Shown: positions 6,415 to 14,292, counted from the stretch's first letter. The stretch: 15,689 bases of DNA from an uncultured Oscillospiraceae bacterium (GCA_934615645.1 CAKTTR010000046.1:1-15689); one strand, 5' to 3'. Notes: a model not told the origin generated them from the letters alone. Numbers and translations are program-made.

Positions 6415-7851
6415 GTGGTTTTCTCCAGCCTGTTATTCGTATTTCTGTTCTTTGCCGCCAACATCGTTGTGCAGGCGCTTGTGCCGGGCATCCGGAAAAA
6501 GAACATCGTCATGCTGGCCTTCTCCCTGGTGTTTTACGCCTGGGCCGGGCCAAAATATATCCTGCTCCTGCTGGGCATGACCTTTATCTGCTGGGCAGGC
6601 GGCATGTATATCGCCTACCGGGCCAGAACACATCGGCAGCGCAAAGCCGCTCTGGCGATCACCGTCACACTGATGCTGCTGATTCTCTGCATCTTTAAAT
6701 ACACCGGCTTCTTCCTGCAAAACCTGCAGCTGCTGACAGGCTTCCCCAAGGTCATCCCGCAGATCGCGTTGCCCATCGGCATCTCGTTCTATACGTTCCA
6801 GCTGCTCTCCTACGTCGTGGACGTCTACCGGGAGGATGTGGAACCCCAGGAAAAATACTGGCTCCTGCTGCTCTATGCCAGCCTGTTTCACCAGTGCATC
6901 GCCGGGCCGATCGTCCGCTATAAGGACGTCAACGACGATATCCTGCACCGGCAGGTCAAGCGCAGCGAGGTCGACCGGGGCATCACCCGGTTTGCCGTCG
7001 GTCTGGCGAAGAAAGCCGTCCTGGCCAACGGCTGCGCCGGCATTGCCGACACACTGCTTGCCACGACGCCGGACGCCATGGCGGGCATCCCAGCCCTGGG
7101 CGTTTGGCTGGGCGGCCTGGCCTATATGCTGCAGATCTATCTGGACTTCTCCGCCTATTCTGATATGGCCATCGGCATGGGCCTGATGTGCGGCTTCCAT
7201 TATAAGGAGAACTTCAACTACCCCTACGTGGCCAATTCCATCACCGACTTCTGGCGGCGCTGGCATATCTCCCTGAGCACCTTCTTCCGGGATTACGTCT
7301 ATATTCCTCTGGGCGGCAACCGCTGCAGCCGGAACCGGCAGATCTTCAACATGTTCGTCGTCTGGGCGCTGACCGGTATGTGGCACGGGGCCAGCTGGAA
7401 TTTCATCCTCTGGGGCCTGTACTTCTTCGTCTTCCTCGTTTTGGAGAAATACGCCCTGCGGGATTCTCTGCCCCGCTGGAACCCGGTTCTGCGCCACGCC
7501 GCAGTCCTGCTCGTCATCTACTTCAGCTGGATGATCTTCCACTTTACAGACATGTCCGTCCTGGGCACCGCCCTCAAGGGCCTGTTCGGCCTCAACGGCA
7601 ATGGCTTCAGCAATATGACGGCCAGCCTGCAGTTTAAGAATAACGTTTTCTTCCTGCTCTTTGCCTGCATCGCCGTCACGCCGCTGGGCACAAAGCTCAC
7701 CTGCATTTTGAACAATGCGGCAAAGCGCAACAAGGCGGCCCTGGTCGTCTGGTCCTGCTGGAAGGTCCTCTGCCCGCTGCTGATGCTGGTGCTCTCCATG
7801 ATGGCGCTGGCTGGCGACAGTTATAATCCCTTCCTCTATTTCCGCTTCTGA
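6415..7851 (+). CDS. MBOAT family membrane-bound O-acyltransferase (AlgI/DltB-like)
   Basis: A polytopic membrane protein of 478 aa that transfers acyl groups across or at the membrane to an extracellular polymer. Family marks are LPIGISFYTFQ (about 120-130), DFWRRWHISLSTFFRDYVYI with H284, and ALTGMWHGASWNFILWG with the catalytic-type H324. I chose the GTG at 6415 because it gives MVFSSLLFVFLF, the N-terminus usual for the family. An in-frame TTG at 6406 lies only 2 nt after AGGAGG (6398-6403), too close; the GTG is 11 nt away, slightly long. The DHHW gene follows 14 nt downstream, and such pairs resemble AlgI-AlgJ/AlgX. The acceptor is unknown; teichoic-acid-like or exopolysaccharide acetylation are the natural guesses. 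Confidence 0.93.
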   Translation: MVFSSLLFVFLFFAANIVVQALVPGIRKKNIVMLAFSLVFYAWAGPKYILLLLGMTFICWAGGMYIAYRARTHRQRKAALAITVTLMLLILCIFKYTGFFLQNLQLLTGFPKVIPQIALPIGISFYTFQLLSYVVDVYREDVEPQEKYWLLLLYASLFHQCIAGPIVRYKDVNDDILHRQVKRSEVDRGITRFAVGLAKKAVLANGCAGIADTLLATTPDAMAGIPALGVWLGGLAYMLQIYLDFSAYSDMAIGMGLMCGFHYKENFNYPYVANSITDFWRRWHISLSTFFRDYVYIPLGGNRCSRNRQIFNMFVVWALTGMWHGASWNFILWGLYFFVFLVLEKYALRDSLPRWNPVLRHAAVLLVIYFSWMIFHFTDMSVLGTALKGLFGLNGNGFSNMTASLQFKNNVFFLLFACIAVTPLGTKLTCILNNAAKRNKAALVVWSCWKVLCPLLMLVLSMMALAGDSYNPFLYFRF

Positions 7852-7865
7852 TCGGAGGTGTGCAT

Positions 7866-9290
7866 ATGGATCGCAAGCAACAGGAAAAGCAAGCCCGCCG
7901 GCGCTGGGTGCGCCGGGTGCGGGATATCAAATTTACCGCCTTCTTTGGCTTTCTGATCGTGATGGGGCTCATCGGCCTTATGTGGTTTGCCCGGCCAAGC
8001 ACCTCAAAGGTGGAAAAGCGCGACCTGGCCAAATTCCCGACGCTGACCTGGTCCAGCTTCTGGGACGGCACCTTCTTCTCGGATGTTGACACCTGGTATT
8101 CCGATACGTTCCCCCTGCGGGAGATGCTCATCTCCATGAATACCAAGTTTAAAAACCTCTACGGCTTCCGCTCCGTCCAGCTGGTGGGCGACACCGGCGG
8201 CCAGGCCGCGGACGATATCCCCACCGGCGATGTCACCATCCCCGACGCAAACGAGACACCGGAGCCGGACACCACCACACCGGACGAGACCGGCAGCCCC
8301 GGCACGGACCCGGACGCCGACCTCCCGGCCGACGGCGGCGGCACCATCACCGCCCCGCTGGAGACGGCAGGCTCCATCTATATCGCCGACCACTGCGGCT
8401 TTGGCCTTTACTACTTCAACCAGGACAGCGCCGTGCGCTACTGCTCCTACGTCAACAATCTGGCCAAGAACCTGAATGGCAGCTCGAATCTCTACTGCCT
8501 GCTGGCGCCCATCAGCGCCGGGGTTATGTTGGATCAGTCGGTGCTCGACAGTGTCGGTGCCAGTGACGAGAACGAGGCGACCAAGTGGATCTACAGCCAG
8601 CTGGACAAGAACGTCAAGCCCATCTCGGTCTTTGACACCCTCAAGGCCCACAACGGCGAATATATCTACTTCCACACCGATCACCACTGGACGGCGCTGG
8701 GCGCGTACTACGCCTACCGGGAGTACTGCAAGCTCAAGAATATGACGCCGCATGAACTGATGGATTTCGAGACGATGACATTTGACGGCTTCCTGGGCAC
8801 CTTCTACGCCAAGAGCGAGAAATCCCCAGAGCTGGGCGCCAACCCGGATACTGTCACCGCCTATGTCCCCAACGGGACGAATACCGCCGAGACCTATATG
8901 AAGGACAACGGCGGCTGGACAAAATTCACCTGGCCCATCGTCAACGATGTCTCAGACTACGCCAAGAGCGAGCTCTACGCCACCTTCTCCGTCGGCGACC
9001 AGCCCTTTAACGTCGCCCACAATGAGACGATCACCGATGGCTCCTCGGTCCTGGTGGTCAAGAATTCCTACGGCAACGCCTTTATCCCGTTCCTGGTCGA
9101 CCATTACGAATATATTTACTGGATCGACTTCCGCTATTATCAAGACTATTGCGCCTACGTCGGCGAGACGAACAACACCATCTCGACCTTCGCCAAGGCC
9201 AACAGCATCGACGATATCATCCTGCTGACGGACATCAGCGCCACCGGCAACGAGGTCCTGCTGGATCCCATGCAGAAGGTATTCCAATAA
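7866..9290 (+). CDS. DHHW family protein (SGNH/AlgJ-AlgX-like partner of MBOAT)
   Basis: A 474-aa protein with a basic cytoplasmic N-terminus, one membrane anchor (about residues 23-43) and an extracytoplasmic domain. The signature FHTDHHWTALGAYYAYREYC places DHHW at 272-275. KNSYGNAFIPFL (399-410) followed by HY and WIDFRYY is the conserved C-terminal block with the catalytic-Ser-type region. Between the anchor and the domain is an Asp/Thr/Pro/Gly-rich linker (about 107-158). Proteins of this class are thought to complete acyl transfer outside the cell after the MBOAT moves the acyl group; this is family knowledge, not shown here. I preferred the ATG at 7866, 7 nt after GGAGG, over a GTG 6 nt upstream. 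Confidence 0.92.
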   Translation: MDRKQQEKQARRRWVRRVRDIKFTAFFGFLIVMGLIGLMWFARPSTSKVEKRDLAKFPTLTWSSFWDGTFFSDVDTWYSDTFPLREMLISMNTKFKNLYGFRSVQLVGDTGGQAADDIPTGDVTIPDANETPEPDTTTPDETGSPGTDPDADLPADGGGTITAPLETAGSIYIADHCGFGLYYFNQDSAVRYCSYVNNLAKNLNGSSNLYCLLAPISAGVMLDQSVLDSVGASDENEATKWIYSQLDKNVKPISVFDTLKAHNGEYIYFHTDHHWTALGAYYAYREYCKLKNMTPHELMDFETMTFDGFLGTFYAKSEKSPELGANPDTVTAYVPNGTNTAETYMKDNGGWTKFTWPIVNDVSDYAKSELYATFSVGDQPFNVAHNETITDGSSVLVVKNSYGNAFIPFLVDHYEYIYWIDFRYYQDYCAYVGETNNTISTFAKANSIDDIILLTDISATGNEVLLDPMQKVFQ

Positions 9291-9299
9291 TCGAACCTG

Positions 9300-9332
9300 T
9301 TGCGGGGCCGCAAAAGCGGCCCCGCAAATTTT
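9300..9332 (+). terminator. Rho-independent terminator of the MBOAT-DHHW operon
   Basis: A 12-bp perfect GC-rich stem (9300-9311 with 9316-9327), an AAAA loop, then ATTTTATCGCTTTT. It starts 10 nt after the DHHW stop codon. Confidence 0.9.
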
Positions 9333-9345
9333 ATCGCTTTTATCG

Positions 9346-9397
9346 CCGCGGGGCGGATTTGTCCCCGCGGGATTTGAGCAGAATTTACAAATCCCGC
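9346..9397. repeat. Two overlapping, mutually exclusive inverted repeats
   Basis: Stem one pairs CCGCGGGG (9346-9353) with CCCCGCGG (9363-9370). Stem two pairs GCGGGATTT (9367-9375) with AAATCCCGC (9389-9397). They share 9367-9370, so both cannot form at once. They lie after the operon terminator and before the next promoter, so no obvious transcript uses them. Confidence 0.6.
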
Positions 9398-9422
9398 CGG
9401 GCAGAATTGTCATGAATACCAA

Positions 9423-9451
9423 TTGCAAATGCCCCACGGATTCGGTATGAT
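9423..9451 (+). promoter_or_regulatory. Promoter of the CBM9-like gene
   Basis: TTGCAA (9423-9428), a 17-bp spacer and TATGAT (9446-9451), about 45 nt upstream of the start codon. The block GGATTCGGTATGATA (9438-9452) is almost identical to the one in the kinase promoter at 14308-14322. Confidence 0.65.
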
Positions 9452-9498
9452 AATGGTTAGGAAACAGGACAGCGCGCATAGAGAGCGGGGGTGGCAGC

Positions 9499-10119
9499 AT
9501 GCAGTATCAGATACCGATCGTCTCCGGGAAGCCGGACTGGGATCAGCTGCACCAGGTCCCGGTGGCGGCCTATTCCTGGAGCCAGGGCTACACGCCGGAG
9601 ACCAATGCCTCCGTCATCCTCTGGGCCCAAGCCGGGACGGGCATCATCGTCCGGATGGAATGCCGCGAGGCCAACCCCATGGCGACCTACCGGGAGAACG
9701 ACACCCCCGTCTGGGAAGACAGCTGCCTTGCCTGCTTTTTGAATTTTGACCCGGACGCGACCGACGCTTACATCACCATCTGGGCCAATGCCAACGGCGC
9801 CATGTACAGCGACTACGGGCACGGCCCCGATGCGCGCATCAAATTCTCCGAGATGCAATGCGCCCCGCCTGCGGTCCAGATCCATCGCCTGGCGGATCGC
9901 TGGGTCTGCTACTTTATCATTCCAATGCAGACGGTCCACAGTCTCTACGGCAAGCTTTGGTTCCTGCCGGGGGATAAGCTCCGGGGCAATTTCTATAAAT
10001 GCGGCGAAAAGACCCCTCAGCCCCATTGGGGCAGCTGGACCAAACTGTCCGGCGATATCCCGCAGCTGCATCAGCCCGCCTGCTTCGGCGACCTGGAGAT
10101 CGATGCCGCCCGCCTGTAA
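9499..10119 (+). CDS. Carbohydrate-binding family 9-like protein, predicted cytoplasmic
   Basis: A 206-aa single-domain protein of beta-rich, Trp- and Tyr-rich composition. It resembles the stand-alone CBM9-like (DOMON-fold) proteins of gut Clostridia. Seen features are PIVSGKPDWDQL near the N-terminus, VRMECREANPMATY (about 51-64), a DSCLACFLNFDP stretch (about 74-85) and WANANGAMY (about 95-103). There is no signal peptide, membrane segment or attached catalytic domain, so it should stay in the cytoplasm, which is odd for a polysaccharide-binding module. It is transcribed alone, with its own promoter and terminator; the ATG follows a G-rich ribosome site (GGGGGTGG). The ligand is unknown, and the family call rests on recognition of the pattern. 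Confidence 0.78.
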   Translation: MQYQIPIVSGKPDWDQLHQVPVAAYSWSQGYTPETNASVILWAQAGTGIIVRMECREANPMATYRENDTPVWEDSCLACFLNFDPDATDAYITIWANANGAMYSDYGHGPDARIKFSEMQCAPPAVQIHRLADRWVCYFIIPMQTVHSLYGKLWFLPGDKLRGNFYKCGEKTPQPHWGSWTKLSGDIPQLHQPACFGDLEIDAARL

Positions 10120-10145
10120 GCAGGTCTCTTTCCAAAAACAACACA

Positions 10146-10177
10146 GCCGCCGGACAAAGATTGCCCGGCGGCCTTTT
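10146..10177 (+). terminator. Terminator of the CBM9-like gene
   Basis: An 8-bp stem GCCGCCGG / CCGGCGGC (10146-10153 with 10165-10172) followed by CTTTTGCG. It begins 26 nt after the stop codon. Confidence 0.8.
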
Positions 10178-10190
10178 GCGTTCTTTGTAT

Positions 10191-10222
10191 CAAAACACCG
10201 CACCCAGCCGGGCGCGGTGTTT
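10191..10222 (-). terminator. Terminator of the mnmG-rnhA-DMT operon
   Basis: A 9-bp stem AAACACCGC (10193-10201) with GCGGTGTTT (10214-10222). On the minus strand the stem ends in a T run (GTGTTTTG). It lies 12 nt beyond the transporter stop and faces the CBM9 terminator, closing a convergent gene pair. Confidence 0.7.
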
Positions 10223-10234
10223 GTGTTTACAGTT

Positions 10235-11146
10235 CTAACTTTCTTTGCTTTTCTCCGCAGCGGCCACAGACGCGGCCTGCTTTCTGCGCTGCGGCAGCTG
10301 CGTCAGGATCACAGCGGCGAAGATCAGCCCGCAGCCCAGCAGCTCCCGGGCGGACAACCGCTCGTGCAGGATCAGCGCGCCGGACAGCGCCGCAAACACC
10401 GACTCCAGACTCAGCAGCAGCGAGACCACCGCCGGATTGGACCCCTTGATCGCCACGATCTGCAGCGTATAGGCCACGCCGCTGGAGAAAATACCCACAT
10501 AGAGGATCGGCCAGATCGACGCCCAGATGCTGCTCCAGCAATTCTGCTCCGTGCACAGCGCCAGCACCGCGGAAAGCACCGCCGTCACCGCAAACTGTCC
10601 GCAGGAGAGGGCCACGCTATCCACAAAGCGGGTGAAATAATCCAGCAGCAGGATATGCACCGCGAAAACGATCGCGCAGAGCATCATATAAAAATCCCCT
10701 TTGGCCAGGGAAAAGCCATCCTGAATGCTCAAAAAGTACAGCCCCACAGCCGCCAGCACCACGCTGCACCAGACGACCGGCCGGACCCGCTTACGCAAAA
10801 ACAGCCCAAATACCGGCACCAGCACCATATACATCGCCGTGATAAACCCGGCCTTGCCCGCCGTCGTATCCGCGATGCCCACTTGCTGCAGGTTCGTCGC
10901 CAGACACAGGGCCAGGCCACAGGTCAAGCATCCCAGCAGCAGCTTGCCCCGCGGCTGCTTTTCCCGCTTGCGGCGCTGCAGGATCCAATACAGCAGCAAC
11001 AAAAACACCGCCGCAATGGCCGACCGGGCCGCAGTAAAGGTAAAGGGGCCGATGGAATCAGCCACCATATTTTGAAAGACAAAGGCGCTGCCCCAAATTG
11101 CAGCCGCCAGCACTGGCAGGACGACCTGCCGGACATTTTTTTGCAT
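10235..11146 (-). CDS. DMT superfamily transporter (EamA domains)
   Basis: A 303-aa integral membrane protein with about ten hydrophobic segments arranged as two EamA repeats (about residues 7-140 and 150-290). Diagnostic patches are AAIWGSAFVFQ near the N-terminus, TTAGKAGFITAMY in the first repeat and LESVFAALSGALILHERLS in the second. EamA proteins export or exchange small metabolites such as amino acids and nucleotide-related compounds; the substrate here cannot be told. The C-terminus is a short Lys/Ala/Ser-rich cytoplasmic tail. It starts 26 nt after rnhA and is the last gene of that operon. The ribosome site before the ATG is weak, with GAGAGGA about 15 nt upstream, so the level of translation may be low. 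Confidence 0.92.
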   Translation of the reverse strand: MQKNVRQVVLPVLAAAIWGSAFVFQNMVADSIGPFTFTAARSAIAAVFLLLLYWILQRRKREKQPRGKLLLGCLTCGLALCLATNLQQVGIADTTAGKAGFITAMYMVLVPVFGLFLRKRVRPVVWCSVVLAAVGLYFLSIQDGFSLAKGDFYMMLCAIVFAVHILLLDYFTRFVDSVALSCGQFAVTAVLSAVLALCTEQNCWSSIWASIWPILYVGIFSSGVAYTLQIVAIKGSNPAVVSLLLSLESVFAALSGALILHERLSARELLGCGLIFAAVILTQLPQRRKQAASVAAAEKSKES

Positions 11147-11172
11147 GGTTTTTCTCTATTTCCTCTCTTTTG

Positions 11173-11610
11173 TTACTTCCACTTCTGGTACGCCGCCACC
11201 GCCAGCTCGTCGCAGCGGTTGTTCTTTGGATTGTCGGCATGGCCCTTGACCCAGTGGTAGTGCATTTCATGCTTTTCGCACTCGGCCAGCAGCGCAGCCC
11301 AAAGATCCGGGTTCAGCGCCGGTTTTTTATCCGCCTTCCGCCAACCCCGGCTGCGCCAACCGACCGCCCAGCCCTTTTGCAGCGCGTCGATCACATATTT
11401 GGAGTCGGAATACAGCTCCACGATACACGGCTGCTTCAGGCACTGCAGTGCCTGGAGGACCGCCGTCAGCTCCATGCGGTTGTTCGTTGTCTGCTCCTCT
11501 CCGCCGGATAGCTCCCGCTCGACTCCCTGATATTCCAAAATCGCGCCCCAGCCGCCGGGGCCGGGGTTCCCGGAGCATGCCCCGTCGGTATAGATCGTTA
11601 CTGTTTTCAT
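11173..11610 (-). CDS. rnhA: Ribonuclease HI
   Basis: Type-1 RNase H, which cuts the RNA strand of RNA-DNA hybrids such as R-loops and primers. The 145-aa product is full length. It has YTDGACSGNPGPGGWG with D9, NNRMELTAV with E47, LYSDSKYVID with D69, and HWVKGHADNPKNNRCDELA with H124 and D134: the complete DEDD active site plus the catalytic-loop His. The basic WRSRGWRKADKKP region (85-97) is the substrate-handle region. Its ATG overlaps the mnmG stop codon (ATGA, 11607-11610), with AAAGGAG just upstream inside mnmG, so it is probably translated by coupling. Confidence 0.97.
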   Translation of the reverse strand: MKTVTIYTDGACSGNPGPGGWGAILEYQGVERELSGGEEQTTNNRMELTAVLQALQCLKQPCIVELYSDSKYVIDALQKGWAVGWRSRGWRKADKKPALNPDLWAALLAECEKHEMHYHWVKGHADNPKNNRCDELAVAAYQKWK

Positions 11611-13484
11611 CCTCGCTCCTTTTGCTGCTCCAGCCAGATCAGCAGCACCGCAATATCCGCCGGGGAGACGCCGGAGATCCGGCTCGCCTGCCCGATGGAG
11701 ACCGGCCGGATGGCGCTGAGCTTCTCCCGGGCCTCCAGCCGCAGACCGGCAATGGCCGCATAATCCGTATCCGGCGGCAGCTGCCGGGCCTCCGCCTTGG
11801 CAAATTCCTCCACCTGCCGCAGTTGCCGGGCCAGATACCCTGCGTATTTGACCTGGATCTCCACCTGCTCCCGAACCGCCTGGTCCAGCGCCGGTCTGTC
11901 CGGATCTACCGGCGCCATAGCGTCATACGTTATCTCCGGCCGCCGCAGCAGCTCTGCCAGGCAGATGGAGTTTTTCACCTCCGCTGAACCATAGCGCCGC
12001 AGCAGGGCGTTCAGCGCTGGACTGGCCGCCACGCCGTTTTTCTCCAGCCGCCGGATCTCCTTTGCCACCTGGGCATATTTCTCCTGCACCTGTTCATAGC
12101 GCGCCCGGCTCACCAGGCCAATGCGATAGCCGATGGGCGTCAGCCGCTGGTCCGCATTGTCCTGCCGGTGCAGCAGTCGGTATTCGCTGCGGGAGGTCAT
12201 GATCCGGTAGGGCTCCTGTGTGCCCTTGGTCACCAGATCGTCGACCAAGGTCCCGATATAGCCGTCGGAGCGTTTGAGGATCATCGGCGGCTCGCCCTTG
12301 CATTTCAGCGCCGCGTTGACCCCGGCGACAAAGCCCTGGGCCGCCGCCTCTTCGTACCCACTGGAGCCGTTAAACTGCCCCGCGCCGTACAGGCCCGGGA
12401 TCTTTTTGCACTCCAGCGTCGGGTATAGCTCCGTTGGATCGACGCAGTCGTATTCGATGGCATAGGCCGGGCGCATCATCTCCGCGTGCTCCAGGCCCGG
12501 CACCGAATGCAGCATCGCCAGCTGCACATCCTCCGGCATACTGGAGGAAAAGCCTTGGATATACAGCTCCTCCGTCTCCAGCCCGCAGGGCTCTACAAAC
12601 AGCTGATGCCGCGGCTTGTCCGCAAAACGGACGACCTTCGTCTCAATGCTCGGGCAATACCGGGGGCCGACGCCCTGAATGGACCCGTCGTAGATCGGGC
12701 TCCGGTCCAGATTTTTTCGGATGATCTCATGGGTCTCCTGGCAGGTATAGGTCAGATAGCAGACTGCCCGGTTCTCCGGCGCCTGCGCCGTCCGGAACGA
12801 GAACGGGATCACTGAGGCGTCACCGGGCTGCAGCTCCATCTTTGTCACATCGACAGACCGGGCATTGACCCGGGGCGGTGTTCCCGTTTTAAAACGCCGC
12901 ATAGAAAGTCCCAGCGCTGCCAGCCGCTGGCTCAACCCCTGCGCCGCATGCATCCCATCCGGCCCGGAGGAGACGCAGCTCTCGCCGATGATGACCGTCG
13001 CATCCAGATACGTCCCCGTTGCCACGATGGCGGCGCGGCAACGGTACACCGCCCCCAGTTGCGTCACGACGCCGCAGACCGCGCCCTGCTCTGTCAGAAT
13101 ATCCACGATCATGGCCTGCTTGAGATCCAGATTCTCCTGCTTTTCCAGCGTGTGCTTCATAAAGGTCTGATACGCCCGGCGGTCGGCCTGGGCCCGCAGA
13201 GAATGCACTGCCGGACCCTTCCCCCGGTTCAAGATCCGGTACTGAATGCAGCAGTGATCCGCTGCCCAACCCATTTCGCCGCCCAGCGCGTCCAATTCCC
13301 GCACCAGGTGCCCCTTTCCGGTGCCGCCGATAGCCGGGTTGCAGGGCATATTGCCCACAGCGTCCAGATTCACCGTGAAAATAACAGTCCGCAGCCCCAA
13401 CCGAGCTGCCGCCAGCGCCGCTTCGACCCCGGCGTGCCCGGCTCCGATGACTGCGATATCATAGCTTCCTGCTTCATATTGCAT
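11607..13484 (-). CDS. mnmG: tRNA uridine-5-carboxymethylaminomethyl modification enzyme MnmG (GidA)
   Basis: FAD-binding subunit of the MnmE-MnmG complex, which modifies U34 of certain tRNAs in the cytoplasm. The chosen start gives 625 aa, the normal family length. The FAD-binding GAGHAG motif lies at 14-19, CNPAIGGTGKGHLVRELDALGG at 48-69, and YCPSIE at 276-281, with cysteines at 48 and 277 matching the conserved pair. The C-terminal helical region carries VKYAGYL and SRISGVSPADIAVLLIWLE. An in-frame ATG at 13610 would add 42 unrelated Arg/Gly-rich residues; the ATG at 13482-13484 follows AGGAGGGG at 11 nt and starts right before the FAD motif. The usual neighbours mnmE and rsmG are not here. 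Confidence 0.96.
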   Translation of the reverse strand: MQYEAGSYDIAVIGAGHAGVEAALAAARLGLRTVIFTVNLDAVGNMPCNPAIGGTGKGHLVRELDALGGEMGWAADHCCIQYRILNRGKGPAVHSLRAQADRRAYQTFMKHTLEKQENLDLKQAMIVDILTEQGAVCGVVTQLGAVYRCRAAIVATGTYLDATVIIGESCVSSGPDGMHAAQGLSQRLAALGLSMRRFKTGTPPRVNARSVDVTKMELQPGDASVIPFSFRTAQAPENRAVCYLTYTCQETHEIIRKNLDRSPIYDGSIQGVGPRYCPSIETKVVRFADKPRHQLFVEPCGLETEELYIQGFSSSMPEDVQLAMLHSVPGLEHAEMMRPAYAIEYDCVDPTELYPTLECKKIPGLYGAGQFNGSSGYEEAAAQGFVAGVNAALKCKGEPPMILKRSDGYIGTLVDDLVTKGTQEPYRIMTSRSEYRLLHRQDNADQRLTPIGYRIGLVSRARYEQVQEKYAQVAKEIRRLEKNGVAASPALNALLRRYGSAEVKNSICLAELLRRPEITYDAMAPVDPDRPALDQAVREQVEIQVKYAGYLARQLRQVEEFAKAEARQLPPDTDYAAIAGLRLEAREKLSAIRPVSIGQASRISGVSPADIAVLLIWLEQQKERG

Positions 13485-13526
13485 ACTCTTGTGCTCCCCT
13501 CCTGCCGCACGGCCCACCGCTTTGCC

Positions 13527-13583
13527 GCGGCTTGCGCCGCCGGGCTGCCGCGCCAAAGAGCGCCGGAGGCATTTCGCCCCCGG
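13527..13583 (-). promoter_or_regulatory. GC-rich hairpins in the leader before mnmG
   Basis: The 134-nt gap before mnmG has two stems. One is an 8-bp stem (13563-13570 with 13576-13583, one G-U pair, 5-nt loop). The other is a 5-bp stem closed by a GCAA tetraloop on the minus strand (13527-13531 with 13536-13540). I see no promoter or T run here. They may be an RNA processing or translational element, or simply GC-rich chance structure. Confidence 0.3.
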
Positions 13584-13618
13584 CTCGATTCTCTCTGCTC
13601 TATTTCCCATGCTGTAGA

Positions 13619-14155
13619 TCAGCGCTTCGGTTCGTAGCGGAATTCCTCGTTAAAGCCCGTGGCTGTGCCATAGGGCGTCTGCGTCCGGTATTGCGGCGTG
13701 TACGGGGCATACGGCCCCGGCTGTGGCGTATAGCTGCTATACGGCGGCTTTGCATAGGGATACGCCCCCACGCACGGCTCCGGCTGCGGCACTGCAGGCG
13801 GCTGCACCGGCTGCCGCGGCCCGGTCTGCCGCAGCGGATAGGCTGGTGCAGCTGGCTCCTGCCTTTGCTGCTGCACCGGTGGCTGATTGCTGTGCGCCAT
13901 CTGCCGCAGCAGACTGGTCGCGATCGTCTGCTGCTCCAGCAGCTCCGCCAGGCCATAGGCAAAGCAAGAGCCGTAATAAACCAGCAGCGCAAGCACCGCG
14001 CCGCCTAACACAGATGCGATCGCATACCCGATCGGCGCCCCAGCTAAAAGCAGCAAGATGCCACCCGTGATCCCGCCCGCCGGGATCAGCACCAGCAGGA
14101 TGATCGTAAGAACCTTTGTGAAGCTTTTCAGCTTTTGGCTGACATTATCGTACAT
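13619..14155 (-). CDS. Small two-helix membrane protein with Pro/Gln/Tyr-rich tail, function unknown
   Basis: I do not recognise a named family. The 178-aa product has a short charged N-terminus (MYDNVSQKLKSFTKVL), two hydrophobic helices at about residues 15-38 and 43-66, and a short amphipathic stretch (LAELLEQQTIATSLLRQM). A disordered tail from about 88 to the end is rich in Pro, Gln and Tyr, with repeated YTPQ and PYG-like units. The tail should face the cytoplasm if both helices form a hairpin. I chose the ATG at 14153-14155 behind AGGGGGA; an upstream in-frame codon would add 38 residues running through the promoter. It is first in the operon with mnmG, rnhA and the DMT transporter. 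Confidence 0.8.
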   Translation of the reverse strand: MYDNVSQKLKSFTKVLTIILLVLIPAGGITGGILLLLAGAPIGYAIASVLGGAVLALLVYYGSCFAYGLAELLEQQTIATSLLRQMAHSNQPPVQQQRQEPAAPAYPLRQTGPRQPVQPPAVPQPEPCVGAYPYAKPPYSSYTPQPGPYAPYTPQYRTQTPYGTATGFNEEFRYEPKR

Positions 14156-14224
14156 TGTCTTCCCCCTACGGGCCCGTGCCCGTGATCCAGCGGTACAAAT
14201 TCCCGTTTCAACACAGTTATGTTT

Positions 14225-14254
14225 ATAATACACTAATCCCCCATCCGGTGTCAA
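14225..14254 (-). promoter_or_regulatory. Promoter of the membrane protein-mnmG-rnhA-DMT operon
   Basis: A perfect TTGACA (14249-14254) and TATTAT (14225-14230), 18-bp spacer, on the minus strand. The predicted leader is about 60 nt. The upstream edge of the -10 reads GGATTAG TG, loosely like the GGATTCG seen at two other promoters in this window. Confidence 0.75.
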
Positions 14255-14292
14255 TGACCAACGCAGCATTCTAAGCCGATTAAATTTCCCTG

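Noticed and set aside
6433..7542. A 369-codon minus-strand open frame
   Set aside because: It is antisense to the MBOAT gene, which has clear family motifs. Its own translation resembles no family.
8222..8340. Repetitive ACC/GAC-rich sequence in the DHHW gene as a possible DNA repeat array
   Set aside because: It encodes the Asp/Thr/Pro linker in frame and has no exact repeat unit, so it is low-complexity coding sequence and not a repeat locus or CRISPR.
9746..11260. A 504-codon plus-strand open frame
   Set aside because: It runs through the CBM9-like gene in another frame, two terminators and antisense to the DMT transporter; the translation is Arg/Gln/Ser-rich with no domain. It is a GC-content shadow.
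13485..13610. 42-residue N-terminal extension of MnmG from an upstream ATG
   Set aside because: It is Arg/Gly-rich, not part of the family, and lacks a ribosome site; the downstream ATG has AGGAGGGG and gives the standard 625 residues.
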